A DNA stretch of 64,000 nt, from the NCBI GenBank assembly GCA_950295325.1, contig OX485803.1:43787554-43851553 (forward strand). The letters are read 5' to 3'. Of the stretch, positions 1-12,257 are shown one piece after another. The notes beneath the pieces are model-generated. The model made no database searches and was not told the DNA's origin. It was given only the letters and a program-made list of their open reading frames with translations. The first letter of the stretch is position 1. Each line of letters starts with the position of its first letter. Position numbers and translations under genes: made by a program. This DNA comes from Polytrichum commune (Eukaryota > Streptophyta > Polytrichopsida > Polytrichales > Polytrichaceae).

Positions 1-1473
1 AATTGTTGTTTTAGGATGATTTAAAAATATTAAACATTACCACACACGCATCAAATATTGAAATTAATTTAGATTCGTAGTTTTTGCATGTTCATTGCAG
101 GCATTCTAAAATACGTTGTGTGCTCATAGATAGGGTTTGAATTGACCATCATAGCTCAATCCACTCAACACAACCGCAAGGGCTGAGCACTGACGGATGC
201 AATGAATTGCATTACCCATTATTTACAATCAGATAATTAAACCATCCCGTACTAATTATTTCCACATTTATTTTACACCCACACTCATAGGACTATTTAC
301 TGGAGCGCTTATAAATTCGCCCTTGGGCCTTTGTCAAGAAGAGGCCCATCGGAGATTTTGGAAGAAGTTCATGTTCACTTGCTCAAATGTTTATACTATG
401 CAAGGTCTCTCATCACGGAGCCAAACGGGCTCAAATACACTAATGTATCTTTTCTTTTTCTGTTTTTCTTTTTCTTTTTTTTCTGCCAGGTGTTGTAATC
501 TCCACTTGACAATCACTATGTTTCATAACATGGCTGAAACGGATTGACAACGTGCATTAATGGTAGAGGCGGACGACAACCCCATCAGCATTGATGGGCC
601 TAGCCTTCTCTTACCCTGAAATCATGCATCTGGGAGGAGTGGGAATACGGCGGCGATGCAGAAGATTCGTCATCCACATCAATTGCAGTGAAGGCATCAA
701 ACACATGTTTGTTTGTCCATCACCCATTTATGTAACTTATCTATGCTGTTGACGAGCTCTGTAAGTCAATGGCTTGGTTTTCATGGACACCCAAAGCACG
801 ATAGAGTAGTATCACACTCTTTGTTTTGACTTGACGGACACCTGTTTGTTCCTTCCTTTTGCACCAAAAAGTAAAGAATCACTAAAGATGAAGGTCGACA
901 GTCGGATAGATATATAGGACCAGGCGAAAAATATTAGATGCACATGAGCTAATGCATGTGAAGATACAGTTTGATGATAAATAGTGGACTAAATCTTTGA
1001 GTACGAATCAGAAAAAAAAAACAGAGTCAATCAAGCTTTAAATAAGCTGGGGCTCTTGGAGCATACAGGTTACAAGTACGGTTTCACCGGCCGGGTACCA
1101 AGTACAGGAGTCAAACAAACATATATATCTATATTTTTATTTATTTATTTATTTTCACAAGCTATTGCTGCACGGGGCATACTGTATGCCACGTTCATAA
1201 CCACCCCACCCCACAATCCACAGCACTCACCAACAACTTTGATACAATTGATTTCCTTGTGCACTCAAACTTATTTACCAGTATCCAATGTGATGTGATT
1301 CATATGTAGCAAGGGCTTGTTTAGACTACGGTGAAGAAGTGCTCATGTCTGTCAAAAATTTCGACCCAAGACAAGGTTATTTGACACAACGGTTTGTACA
1401 TCGGACAAGATGAGAAATACAAAAAACCAAAAATTTAAATAAATATAAAGTATTTAAAAAAAAAAATCATGTT

Positions 1474-1547
1474 GGAGTTCTCCGGAGGTCAAGTTTCTTG
1501 ACCAAGGATTTGAGGTTGCCCAAGAAACTTGACCTCCGGAGAACTCC
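1474..1547. repeat. Perfect 27-bp inverted repeat (hairpin)
   Basis: Positions 1474-1500 are the exact reverse complement of 1521-1547, separated by a 20-base spacer at 1501-1520. The arms contain TCCGGA near the middle. An A-rich run lies just upstream (about 1457-1466). The size and perfect pairing would suit a very young foldback element or a small-RNA precursor. Nothing in the window decides between these, and no second copy was seen. Confidence 0.85.
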
Positions 1548-2039
1548 CCTAGTAAAAAGTGTTGTCATGTTGGTCAGCCATGTTCTTTTTACATCCATGC
1601 GTGAAGGCTCTCCACCAACGAAGTCCTGGCCATAGTGTAAACCTCGGCCGCTGAAAGAAACCCATTTCATAGTCAATCATATTTCTCCAGTCCCCTAAAA
1701 TTCTTGACCTGTGCAATTCTTCATCGTAGTCTAAACCCTAAACCCTAAGGTAGACTCCACTGCAAAATTGTTCGCTGGTTTCAATCCCATTTTCTTCCTG
1801 GGTGGAGTGCCACATCCTCCCATGCATTCTCAGGCTTCTGATAGTCCCAGTCTGATGTACAAATATTTTACTGTATAAAACTAAGTTCTAATTTCTTTAC
1901 TCCCTATAGGGAGCTCGGCACTTATCCTCGGCCACACCTTAGCACTAAAGTTCTAAACTGGTCATTGGTGAACATGCTTTTTCTGTCACACCAGCGTTCT
2001 TTGCTCTCTTTACTCCTTTGCAAGTGATCACTGTTGCAA

Positions 2040-2450
2040 TGTTAATGCAGATAAGATATGTGGGTGTTATTCAGTGTGGTTTCATGTTCTCCAACTTCCA
2101 CCAACTAGGTTTACATAGCAAAACATGTGTTGCATTAGAAAATCTACAATGAAGCATCAACAAAAATTGTATTGAAAATCGGACCTCAACTAATTTAGTT
2201 TTGGTAATCAAAAGTGCATGTTTGTTGACTCCTTAGCTGAATACATTGGTCCTCCCTATTGTGTACACTATCGAGTGCGGAGTAGATAACCAAATTTGAA
2301 GTTGTAGATCAATCTCTTGTAAACATGTGTCTTTATAGTGTGTGTTCTTCGATCCTCACCTAACCAAACACCAATCAAATATAGATGTCTGATTAAGAAA
2401 AGTAACCAAATAACACCTGCATATCTTACATCTTTGGACACTTCGTAAGT
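2040..2450 (+). repeat. Dispersed repeat, copy 1 (second copy at 32408-32790)
   Basis: About 380 bases match the stretch at 32408-32790 in the same orientation. Shared landmarks in order are GTGGGTGTTATTC, a CATGTTCTC block, ACATGTGTT, GTGCATGTTTGTTGA, and AATATAGATGTC followed by GAT. The copies differ by many substitutions and small gaps, so the repeat is old. No coding potential or clear ends were found; the class is unknown. Confidence 0.7.
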
Positions 2451-2885
2451 AAAATAAATCAATGCACATGAGACAATGACAAGATATTGCTTATGGAAAA
2501 CATAACCAATGAGAGGAGAGTGGACAACAAGCTACAACAAACATCCACCTACTCAAGCCATTTATGGAACATGACTGGTCTGCTCACGGACAAGAAAAAT
2601 AAAGATTATGGGTGAGATGCTCTTTGTGGATTAATACAAAAGGGATTGGCAGTTGCCAGAAGCGCTCTCCAATTGATGAACAAGTGCATATGATCTCTCG
2701 ATACTCCTTGTGACAGAGATTGGTTGCACCTGTGCGGAAGGTGACTTCTGTTGTGGGTGTGTAGCTGGAGCAGCAAATTCCCCTAGATTACCTATTTTGA
2801 CCTAGATGACCTAACTGTATAAGGGAAACCTTATGCCATTGAGCACCTGTTTTGACTTCCACCACGACTACTCCACAACGTCATT

Positions 2886-2972
2886 CCCCACCCACACACA
2901 CACACACAGATATATCTCTATACATCTCTCTCTCTATATATATACATAGATATAGATATCTATATATACAGT
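2886..2972. repeat. CA/TA microsatellite
   Basis: A simple-sequence run: CA dinucleotides, then TCTC and TATA/GATA-type repeats. Confidence 0.85.
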
Positions 2973-4254
2973 TTTAGGAATTTAGAAATGCTTCACTTGA
3001 AAATATATGTGAACATTAACTCATCCAATAGATTTGGGTCGTTTGACATTCCAACCTTCAATGAGCTTGCAATGACACAAAAAGAATGTAATATTTTGTA
3101 TTTTCCACCACTTGATGGATGAGACACAAAAGCATCAATGTGCACCTCAATGCAGTGAAGAGATTCTGGACACACTTGTCATACTCTAGGTATTGCCTGG
3201 TTGATCCGCCACATCATAAAACAGACAAATAAACAAACTACCTTCTATGCTATATGCACTAGGTTGCCAATTCTGATTAAGAACACCTCCCACATATTAA
3301 CATGAACCCTCTAAAAAGTGAAGCATCTAACACATATTGGCAGATCCATGGCAAACCTGAAGTTCACCACACTCAATCCCATTAGACCTAGATCCTAAAG
3401 TTTACCTTGTAGGATACCCTTCTAGTCATGGGGTTCCAGGCCTGAAATTTAACCGCTAGAAATTTAACTACCTAAGCCTTGGAAGGGTTCCAAGATTGGA
3501 GGAATAAACGCACCTCCTTGGGATACTGAGTATCATAAATTAAACTAAACACAATTTTGATTTCAAATACTTCTTCCCATTTTATCTAGATACAGAACTA
3601 TCTTGGTGTACCCTCTCCATTAAGAGCGTTTCTCAATCAGCAAGTATATACCCATGAGCTGGCCAGCCGGCTCACCATGAGAAACAAACAAGAAAAAAAC
3701 AGAGCAAATTCAACACCAATCTTTCATATATGAATACGTTTGTGATTTGCAACACGAAACTCTACACTTGATCTCATGGGTTGATCAGCAAGGAAGTTAA
3801 AAGAACCCAATGACAGGTTGCACATCAAATATGCTTTAAAACACCTCATCTAGAAACAAAAGTTTGGCCCAAAAGGAGGCAAGGTTGTGAAAGAACCTGA
3901 AGTGAAGCCCCAGTTGAGAATTTAAGAGTATGCCTATCTTTCATGTATTGTTTGTATGTATCACTAACACAATTCACTATCACAAACATCCCAATGTAGA
4001 TTTCTGCAGTAGGATGTGTGACTCAATTGAAATTGACATCATAGGACTGAAATTGTGTGGACTGGGGTGGGGTGCATTAAGTACAGGTGAAGGGCGTATA
4101 CTGCATTCCTGTGTGAGTACTTTACAAATTCCCGGAACAATGACATTATCCTATTCCTATGCAAAGATGCATCCGAGGGCCCCCATCCAAGCACTTGCAT
4201 GCCACAACAACTTGCTCCAATGCCAACTACACATTCTCTACCTCTGACTTTCAC

Positions 4255-7200
4255 TTACTTCAAGTGAGGAACATATGCACCAACACAGGGTGAAATGGTA
4301 TTGTCTGGCAGCTGGCCCATCAGCTCTTCCACTGCTGCCAAGGCCTTTCCCAGTATGTCTTTCTCTATAGTGAGAAGCTTCTCTGCAACTCTTTTCTTTG
4401 CATTCCTCTTATCATCCCCAATCTGCATGCATTCCAGGCAACCGGATCAAGAATGCAATTGAGACAGAAGTCAGAGTAATAAACTCATATCCTGGTACTT
4501 CTTATACCTTAATGTTTCTAGTTTGACATCCTACTAGGGCTGACACCTTGTGGGTATATAACTACTGAGGGATTAAGGTTCACAGAATATGTCAACAGCA
4601 CATGTCCGTTAGACAGTTTCTAATCACACTAGTAAGATCCATGCAGGTACCTCTGTTGAATCTGATGATTTATAGCCTGCCAGCCGCCGTTGGAAATATT
4701 CAAGTAACTGAATTAATACAGCTCTCTCATTGCAAGGACTCACCTGTGCAAGCCACATTCCACAATATTTTCAACTTAATTCTCATATTCACAACCTACA
4801 GAAAGTAGATATCAGTTCCCCTCCTATGAAGATGGGCGCCAAGTAACTGAATTAATACAGCTCTCTCATTGCAAGGACTCACCTGTGCAAGCCACATTCC
4901 ACAATATTTTCAACTTAATTCTCATATTCACAACCTACGGAAAGTAGATATCAGTTCCCCTCCTATGAAGATGGGCGCCAAATATTCTTAAACAAGGATG
5001 CATTGTGTGGTAAGATGAGACCCTCCCAACACTAGAAAAACTAGTTCCCCAAATTAGGTTGGAAGAGACTCACAGGACAAACTGGCCCTTGGGCAAATGA
5101 AACAGACTCCATCTCTGCAGGGTCTGACAAATTTGCAAGTCGCATATAAGGAAGCATGTCCAGTACAGCTTCCATTTCTTTACCCCTGTAGATCTGAAAT
5201 TCATCTCCACCACTATCACAAACTAGCTCGTGACATTGCTTCTTAAGACAAATACAGCACCAGAACTCAACCATGCTTCTAGTCAGGTCTGAGATCATGA
5301 ATGACACCTTTGATAACAATGGACTTGAGGAACCTTTCTGTGATAACCAAATGGAAGACCTACCGGCCTTGAATAATCTATTTGAACTCACTTTGCAATC
5401 ACCCTAAACCATTCAAATACTAGCAAGTTTTATCTCTCTTGACAAACACATCACCTACATTGCAGGGGACAGAATTTTCATAAAACGAGCAGGGATAAGT
5501 ACCTGGAAGATTTGGACAGTTAACCGATCATTCTTCTGCACTATGCTTCGTTTTTGTTGATATAATGGATCATCTGTCTCCAACGATGCCTTTAGATTAC
5601 AGCCAGGTTTTAAAACTTGTTAGGGTACAAGCCCATCATGCAAACAAGGGCAAGAGCAATCAAAGCATTCCGCTTGCACAGCACAGAATCTTACAAAATC
5701 CACCTCCCATGTGGAAAAAAATGGTCAAGTATTACCTCTACTGCAATCCGGTCATATGGGTTATCTTCGTCTACAAAACCATAGTTCAGAAGAAGCCTTG
5801 AATTTGGTTGTGGCCCACACCTGTTAACCCCCCCCCTTAAAAAATAGGTCAAAATCAACCATGAATCATAAGCAATATTAAGGGAGTGACATGTGAATGG
5901 CAACTTCAAACCCATGCTGGAGAATCCTTAAACAAATATAAATAAAAGCAAATTGCTTTGCATTGAGATTCTTGGAATTATACCAAACAGAAATAGGATC
6001 ACCAGCCTTGTAAGCTCGATCAACTTCTAGCTGTACAACATCCCCAACCGCTTTCAACATCGCTTTGCAGTTGCTCTTGTATGCCAAAAGTGGTGGTCCT
6101 AACGGCACCAATGCAAAACGCCTTGCTAAACTAACTCCCTGTTTAAAAAAGGGAACAGATAATCACTGGAAGCATCTGATATAGAACAACATACTAACCA
6201 CTAAAGCTATATATGTCATTCCTCTGCATTTCAGGATTTCTACTGAACATGGGTGAGTATATATAGCCTTTTCAAGAGCTGGAGAAAAATGATGTTTACA
6301 ATCAGATCTCACTACGAGAGCATTGAGGTACCTTCTCGCAACACTGAAATAGTTTTTCTCTGACTCATGTAAGACACAAAAAATAAGATCCAAAGGGCCT
6401 ATACAAACCTTCACAAGCAATACAAGCAGTATGGATCAAGTAATGCCATTAAAACAGACACTGTTCTCACCACTTCAAGCACTGGATTTAGGTTAGCCTC
6501 ACTAGCTCCTGACTGTAGTGACGCTACCAGACTACAGAAGCACACGAGAGACATCATGATCTGAATGTTTGTACCTGAAGGTGAACAACACAGGACTGAA
6601 CAGCCACAAAAGCTTGCTTGAAGATCTCAAATGAAAAGGCCTCTGTTGGCAGGTCGAAAGGATATTGCTGTTCAGAGGACCATAACAAGGGGTTGACAAT
6701 GTATTAGTATAGAATGCGTGACAGTATCTCACTGAAGAGTGGCCGGAACAGCATCTCAAGATGTCTTATCTATAGATTAGTACCTTGAATAAAGAGCCAG
6801 CCATAAACCACACTGTGTCAAGCTCTCCATATTCTCGCTTGATTCCCGCCAACCTCTCCAATACAATATCCTGTATCATGCAATTCAAACGATTGCATTC
6901 CATTATTCTGGACAAAGACATCTATGAAATTTTCACTCACAAAAAAGGTTGGGATAAAACAAAAGACGTATTGAAAGATTCCAACGTTTCATACTTACCA
7001 GGAGTAAACTACTAGCAACATCGATTACGAAGTCCTTGATAGAATAGAATCTAGATATCACAAATTCTAGTAGTGAATGCCACAGACATTCAGAAAGGTT
7101 GTAAAAGATTGTCTAGATGTCCTATTGAATAGTAAACGCATTGTCACAAATCTCCTTAATTTTATGGAAAACTGAAAATCTGTACCCTCATTGGACTTCC

Positions 7201-7732
7201 AACGAAATACTCGTTCAACTCTTGTCGAGACCACAGCAACGGCGACTCTACAGCCAGCTGTCCTCGCCCTCGTTGCCTGTCAAGTTCCCGGATGTAAGGG
7301 TACCAGTATGATTCCTTCCCTTGCTTTTTCTCGTACATGAGATAAAGAGCTAGACATGCGAGTTCAGAGAGCTTGTTTGTCGTCAACAGTTCAGCTGCAT
7401 TTTGTTCATTATGCGAAAGTGCCAGTCAGCATCAACACGGACACAAGAATAACCAAATAAAAAAGTCAAACGAGAGAGCCACGTTAAACCCTAGGTCATA
7501 TTAAATCATAACGAAACCTATTGCTCTGCATACAGCATCACTCCGTTCACTTAAACTACACAAAAGAAAGTCCTCTGCTTAAGCATATGAACAAGACAGA
7601 TTGTAGCCACCTTCAGGTCATTCTGTTGATGTTTTCTACACATGAGACATAGAACTGTAATATTGTGAAATTCAGAAGTCTAGTGGCATCAGATGGCTTT
7701 AATCCATTATCAATTGGAAGACGAACTGCAAG

Positions 7733-7768
<36 letters not shown>

Positions 7769-8578
7769 GCTAGTCGTTGGCAAAGAGGACAATGGATTTT
7801 ATTCGAATGTCGAGCATACCTATAGTTTCGTCCCCGAGTACCTTCTCCAAGGTGACTACCAGTGACATAGGAACTGATATTGCCACTTCACCAGGCTGCA
7901 CCAGTTCAGCAACACCAAAAAGAAAAGGGAAAAAGAAATTATCAGCCACATACAATCTCGTCCTTCCCAAGGACTTTCCATAAAATGTTCCAAGGTCCAT
8001 GACATCGTGTTCATCAGATTTATTCGCAGCTTGATGAGTTTCATAAATATAAACATCCCTTCTCTTTCTCCTAAACTCATATCCATTCGTCAACCCACTT
8101 TGAATCTCAAATTATTCACCTGCAAGTCTTCACTGGCCACAATGTAATGAATAGGCCTCCCCTTGCCACCTGCCCACGGCTGATGCTCAGCCAGCGCCAC
8201 TTTACAATCCGGCAACCCCTGTTCGTGCATCCACTGCTTCAAATCAATGCCGCTCTCGTGCTCCTGTTTCCTTATTTGCGCCTCAATGTCCTCCTGCTCC
8301 TCGTCTTGTTGGTGGTACACATCTATAGTGAGTAGTGTAGTATTATTCTGCTGTTGCACACGAGGAGCCCCGTGTTGCACAAGCTTCTGTGCACACCAAC
8401 TCCGTGGCCACAGGTTCGCACCCGAGCCGAGCGATGTGAACATGGTGACCGAGTGACTATAAGGCCGTCCATAGCCATAGCCATAGCCACAGCCATGGGA
8501 CCTTGTAATTCCTACAGTGGCACTGCTGCTGCTGATGCTCGTTGCAGCAGGGGCTGGCATTGTAACCAATAATTCCAC
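4255..8578 (-). CDS. SET-domain protein, Rubisco large-subunit methyltransferase (LSMT)-like, probably plastid
   Basis: Eleven exons join in frame to 543 aa: 8578-8120, 7895-7820, 7394-7186, 6870-6784, 6667-6575, 6138-5984, 5820-5736, 5589-5503, 5193-5074, 4743-4651 and 4422-4255 (stop TAA). All introns are GT-AG. Residues 1-110 are Ser/Thr/Gly-rich with few acids at the start, as in a plastid transit peptide. The split SET domain runs from about residue 113 (LKQWMHEQGLP) to the NYGFV motif at 372-376; a Rubisco-substrate-binding-like C-terminal part follows and ends in LPDNTISPC near 528-536. The family methylates protein lysines using S-adenosylmethionine. The tyrosine at 373 is present, but where classical members have an Asn-His motif this protein reads LAYKSNCK (about 326-333), so activity is uncertain. 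The plant At3g07670-type subfamily is the closest I recall. Exon 10 lies beside a partial duplication. The substrate is not inferable. Confidence 0.92.
4701..4978 (-). repeat. 139-bp tandem duplication spanning the start of exon 10
   Basis: Positions 4701-4839 and 4840-4978 are two copies of a 139-bp unit with a single difference (A at 4800, G at 4939). Each copy carries the intron 9 acceptor and the first 43 bases of exon 10. Only the lower-coordinate copy continues into the rest of exon 10 and its donor, so it is the working one. The other is a decoy acceptor at 4882/4883, upstream in transcript order. Splicing to the decoy would read 14 normal codons, then 14 foreign codons, then TAG at 4798-4796. 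Confidence 0.93.
7732..7768. repeat. CT microsatellite in intron 2 of the LSMT-like gene
   Basis: An almost pure CT dinucleotide run. On the transcribed strand it is a GA run inside the intron between exons 2 and 3 (7395-7819). Confidence 0.9.
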
Positions 8579-9864
8579 AAGTCAACCAGAACCACGCCTA
8601 CAGACAAAGCGAATTACAGCCTGCGACCACCACGAATCATCATCATCATCATCGTCACCATCATTTCATCACCCTCAGCACCATCGCTCGAAATGAAGTT
8701 CAGGATCTATCCACATTCCACAAGTAACTTAGGAGAGAAGAAGAAGAAGAAGAAGAAGAGCAATTTTGCAATGCGTTCAATATACTTGGCAATCACGGCA
8801 ACCTTATCATCGTCGGCGTCGTAAGCGCAGAATCTCTGTTCGCAAATACGAAGATATTTTCTTGCAAAGACAGGGATTCCCCTCCCTTCACTTCGAGCCT
8901 TCGTTCTCCCTCGCTTTTGCACAAATCATCCAGATCCGACTTGCTTCGATGCTGATAGACACACTTAGATGCCAGGTGTCGTCATGACAGTGGTTGAGAC
9001 CCGGTCGACTCCCAAGTGGAAGGAAGGACACTAAGTGTTGATTGTGAAAGTAAGATTTGGCAGTACAGGTGGATTTACAGTAGGGTCCGGGTCCAGGAAA
9101 CTTGGGGTCCAAAACACCCCTTATTAATGGACCACGTATTCGAATTTTAAAAGATTAGACTCTCAAGTTTGAAGAATAATTTCTTGAATTAGGAGGAGTA
9201 CATTTTAAATGGGATCGTTGAGATTTGACAAGAAAGTGATGCTACGTAAGCGCCAACTAATTATTTTTCAAAGAACAATTTCTCTCAGTCAATAAGGTCG
9301 CTTGAGTTTGGAGTTTCTTTGGCTTTGGATCCTAATGTAAACCCACCCTAAGGCTCATAATCATGAAATTATGAAGGCCCTTTGAAACTCGTCCAAAGGC
9401 CGTACCATGGAAAATCAAGGGGATATTGAATTTAAGTTTTATGTAGTCATGGGCCTTCAAGTATGATATAAAGACATATGCAACCAAACTCTCAACCATA
9501 TGTGATTTCATTGCCGTCCTACTCATATGGCCCTTCTATACAATAAGTTATCATAAAATCAAGGATTGTGAGATTTCAAAGTGTCATGGTCTCATAGTTT
9601 TGGGGAAGCATGAACATCATCTATTGCATGCCATGTGGGACTCCATGTAAGTTTCTCATCCATTCAAACTTCCTTAGTCCCTGATGCTCTGAAGCTCTAA
9701 GTACAAAGTGAAGTGGGACCGACTTCAAATTTTCAACCAATGAGAGATTTTAGATTTCAATGATCACAAGCCCTCAAGAATTGACATAAAGTTCTAATAT
9801 AGGCCCATGCCGTTCTAGCCATTTGCACCCGTGCATAATAACACATCACTTTAACATGGTCTCC

Positions 9865-9895
<31 letters not shown>

Positions 9896-12257
9896 ACACA
9901 CACCCCTACCCATGTGGTTCCCCTACCTTTCTAGAACGGTGGGAAATGTCGAGACAGCAACCTCACCAGCACATTGTCCATTGTATATAGAATGAGAGAT
10001 TTTAGATTTCAATGGTCACAGGTCCTCAAGCTCTTGCATGAAGTATCCTTAAACAGTTCGTTTTGCTGCATTTCAATTGTTGTTTATCTTCAAATGACTT
10101 AGAACCAGTTCCCAATGTTTATTACCTCACAATTATCAAATGTTACGTACATAATCACACTAAGGAGACCCCACAGCCATTATGAAAGTCATGAACAAAT
10201 GGGGAAAATGTACACAAATTTCAATGTCAACTTCAAAGAAGTTTGTGCATGCTTTTATTGAAATTCCAATTTCCAATCTTAGAGCTTCCAATTTACACAA
10301 TGCCCCACTGCCCACACTGCAGCTACCACAATTGGTGGACGGAGAATATCCTCCCACACAAAACTTAGCATTATCTTGAACAATTCAAGTGAACTCTGTT
10401 ATCAGGGTCGCCAAGGTAGAGGACAACAACATACTTGCACTGGCCCTTCATATCTATCAGAGTAATCTTGACACAGGGTTTATGAATCTCAATTCACGGA
10501 CTCAAGAATTTCTCCAATATGGAGATCATTGCAGGGAGATGCAGTCCTCATAGTCGACAAATTCTTGAGTCTGTGCATCAGGATGCATAATCCCTCTAGG
10601 TTTTTATGGTGCTTTAGGCAACAACTCAGACATGGGTGTTTCGCAGGACAATTTGCGCTCATCAGACATACCTTCCAATCAGTGAGGGGCAATGGTCATT
10701 GTTTTGGCACTTTCATGAGAGACCTCATCAAGATCTTGATCTCCATCATGGTGGTTGCAGATGTGGGGGCAACTTTAGGTGTGACAATCTTTGTTGCATT
10801 TGGCAAGGCAGCAGTGATATATTCAAGTCGTTAACCTAAGTTAGTATTCAAGTGAGGTCACCTCCCTGACCATGTTGTCCATGTTCATGCTCGAGTCTAT
10901 CCTTAGGTTCACGAACTCAGTATCTGGAGTCCTTCCTTTCAGGCACTTGCCGCATGTGTGTTGGTCCCTTACACTCATTAACTAGCAAATGCACTATCAG
11001 GAGCAAGTTCCAATCTTTTTGTTTGAATTTCATTTGTTTGTACCAAATTACTTGCAGAATTAAATCCTGTTTTACAAGTAAATGTTCACAATAGTGGTGA
11101 AAAGGCTGATTCCTATGTAGAGGCTGAGGATTTATTGGTTTTAGCCAGACCAACACCTAAATCAAGGTCAGAGACCCCGATTAGTCTACTGAGGTTAATT
11201 TAGTGTGAATCCGCAATAAACCTAGAGGGGCAGATTTTCACTGCACCTCCGATAATAGGCGTTGGGAAGAGAAATCCTGGACTACCCAACAGTGAAACAT
11301 AAGATACACAGAAGATTGTGAAACCAACCACATGCCCTAAAAAGGCCAGTACAAAATGTAAGCATGATGCAGGCAACAAAATTTGTAAAATAATGTATTG
11401 CCCACAAAACTTACAGGCTCCTTTCCAATGTTCAACCAACACCCCCCCCCCCCCCAACAAGATACCAATACCCTAATGGTTGAGGATGGAGATTTACTGC
11501 CATGTCATCATCGACCTTGCATGTTGTGACCACACCAACATCATTAAAGCTGGCCTGCAAATCCCTTGCAAGGTGTTTAACTCTGGGATGCAACCTCAAC
11601 TGGACATTTCCTCCCATTATCAGCACAATGACTTAGTGCATTACACACCACTACAATGTCTTGTTAAAATGGTACTGAAACTGGCCAGATTTGCGGGAAT
11701 TGAACTTCCCAGCTCACTTCCTTGTTCAGGGTCCATATTTGCCTCTTCAATCAACAATCTGCAAGTGGCTCAACCTCTATCCATGTTTTCCCTGCCTTCA
11801 AGCACCTGTTAGGTGACACAACATTCCCACAAAACTCTTCTAGCATTTGTTGGTTGGATTTTCCACAATCTAGCAATAAGCCAAAAAATCACGAAGGCAG
11901 TGCCCATAGTCATATTGTTTTGTTGTCAATCACCTCATCCCTGGCCCAAACAGATGCATTAGAACTTTCAGTGAAATTGAGCAGTGCATAAAACCCCATT
12001 TGGTTATAGTGTGGTCTTAGGCCAGAAAATGGGGCGGATAAAAAACCAAACTCACAAGCCCACACTGGTGACTCGTCTTTGGACAACACCCAGACATTCA
12101 TGAAGCAATTATGACATTGATAGTCAGAGTCAAGATGCACTTCCCAGCACAATCAGAAGTTGATGTAAATGCCAATTGCAGAGCATCACATTACTAAGCT
12201 CAGAGAATCAAAACACTCAAGCTCTTGGAATGAAGGACAAGTGGTAGAAACCCTTCA
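8579..12257. other. Intergenic: 5' flank of the LSMT-like gene and 3' flank of the SETD6-like gene
   Basis: I see no convincing coding exon. The part next to 8578 should hold the promoter and leader of the minus-strand gene; it contains CATCAT and AAG triplet runs (about 8636-8655 and 8739-8760) but no clear TATA box. Farther out are a C-run joined to a CA-run (about 9859-9903), a 50-bp direct repeat (about 9739-9790 and 9992-10043), a C-run near 11442-11456, and at about 11165-11230 a short relative of the repeats at 36660 and 45550. Confidence 0.55.
9859..9903. repeat. Poly-C followed by CA microsatellite
   Basis: A long C homopolymer runs straight into CA dinucleotides. Such runs are prone to length change and to sequencing error. 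Confidence 0.9.

Larger units (their letters stand above)
1..4254. other. Gene-free flank downstream of the first SET gene
   Basis: I see no coding exon here on either strand; open frames are short and unlike any family I know. The stretch holds a perfect hairpin (1474-1547), a short telomere-like AAACCCTAAACCCT motif at 1733-1748, a dispersed repeat (about 2040-2450) and a CA/TA-rich microsatellite near 2886-2972. The 3' untranslated region of the gene ending at 4255 should lie in the last few hundred bases, but no poly(A) signal could be chosen with confidence. Confidence 0.6.

Noticed and set aside
1733-1748. Interstitial telomere
   Set aside because: Only about two AAACCCT units; too short for a telomeric tract and more like a telo-box motif.
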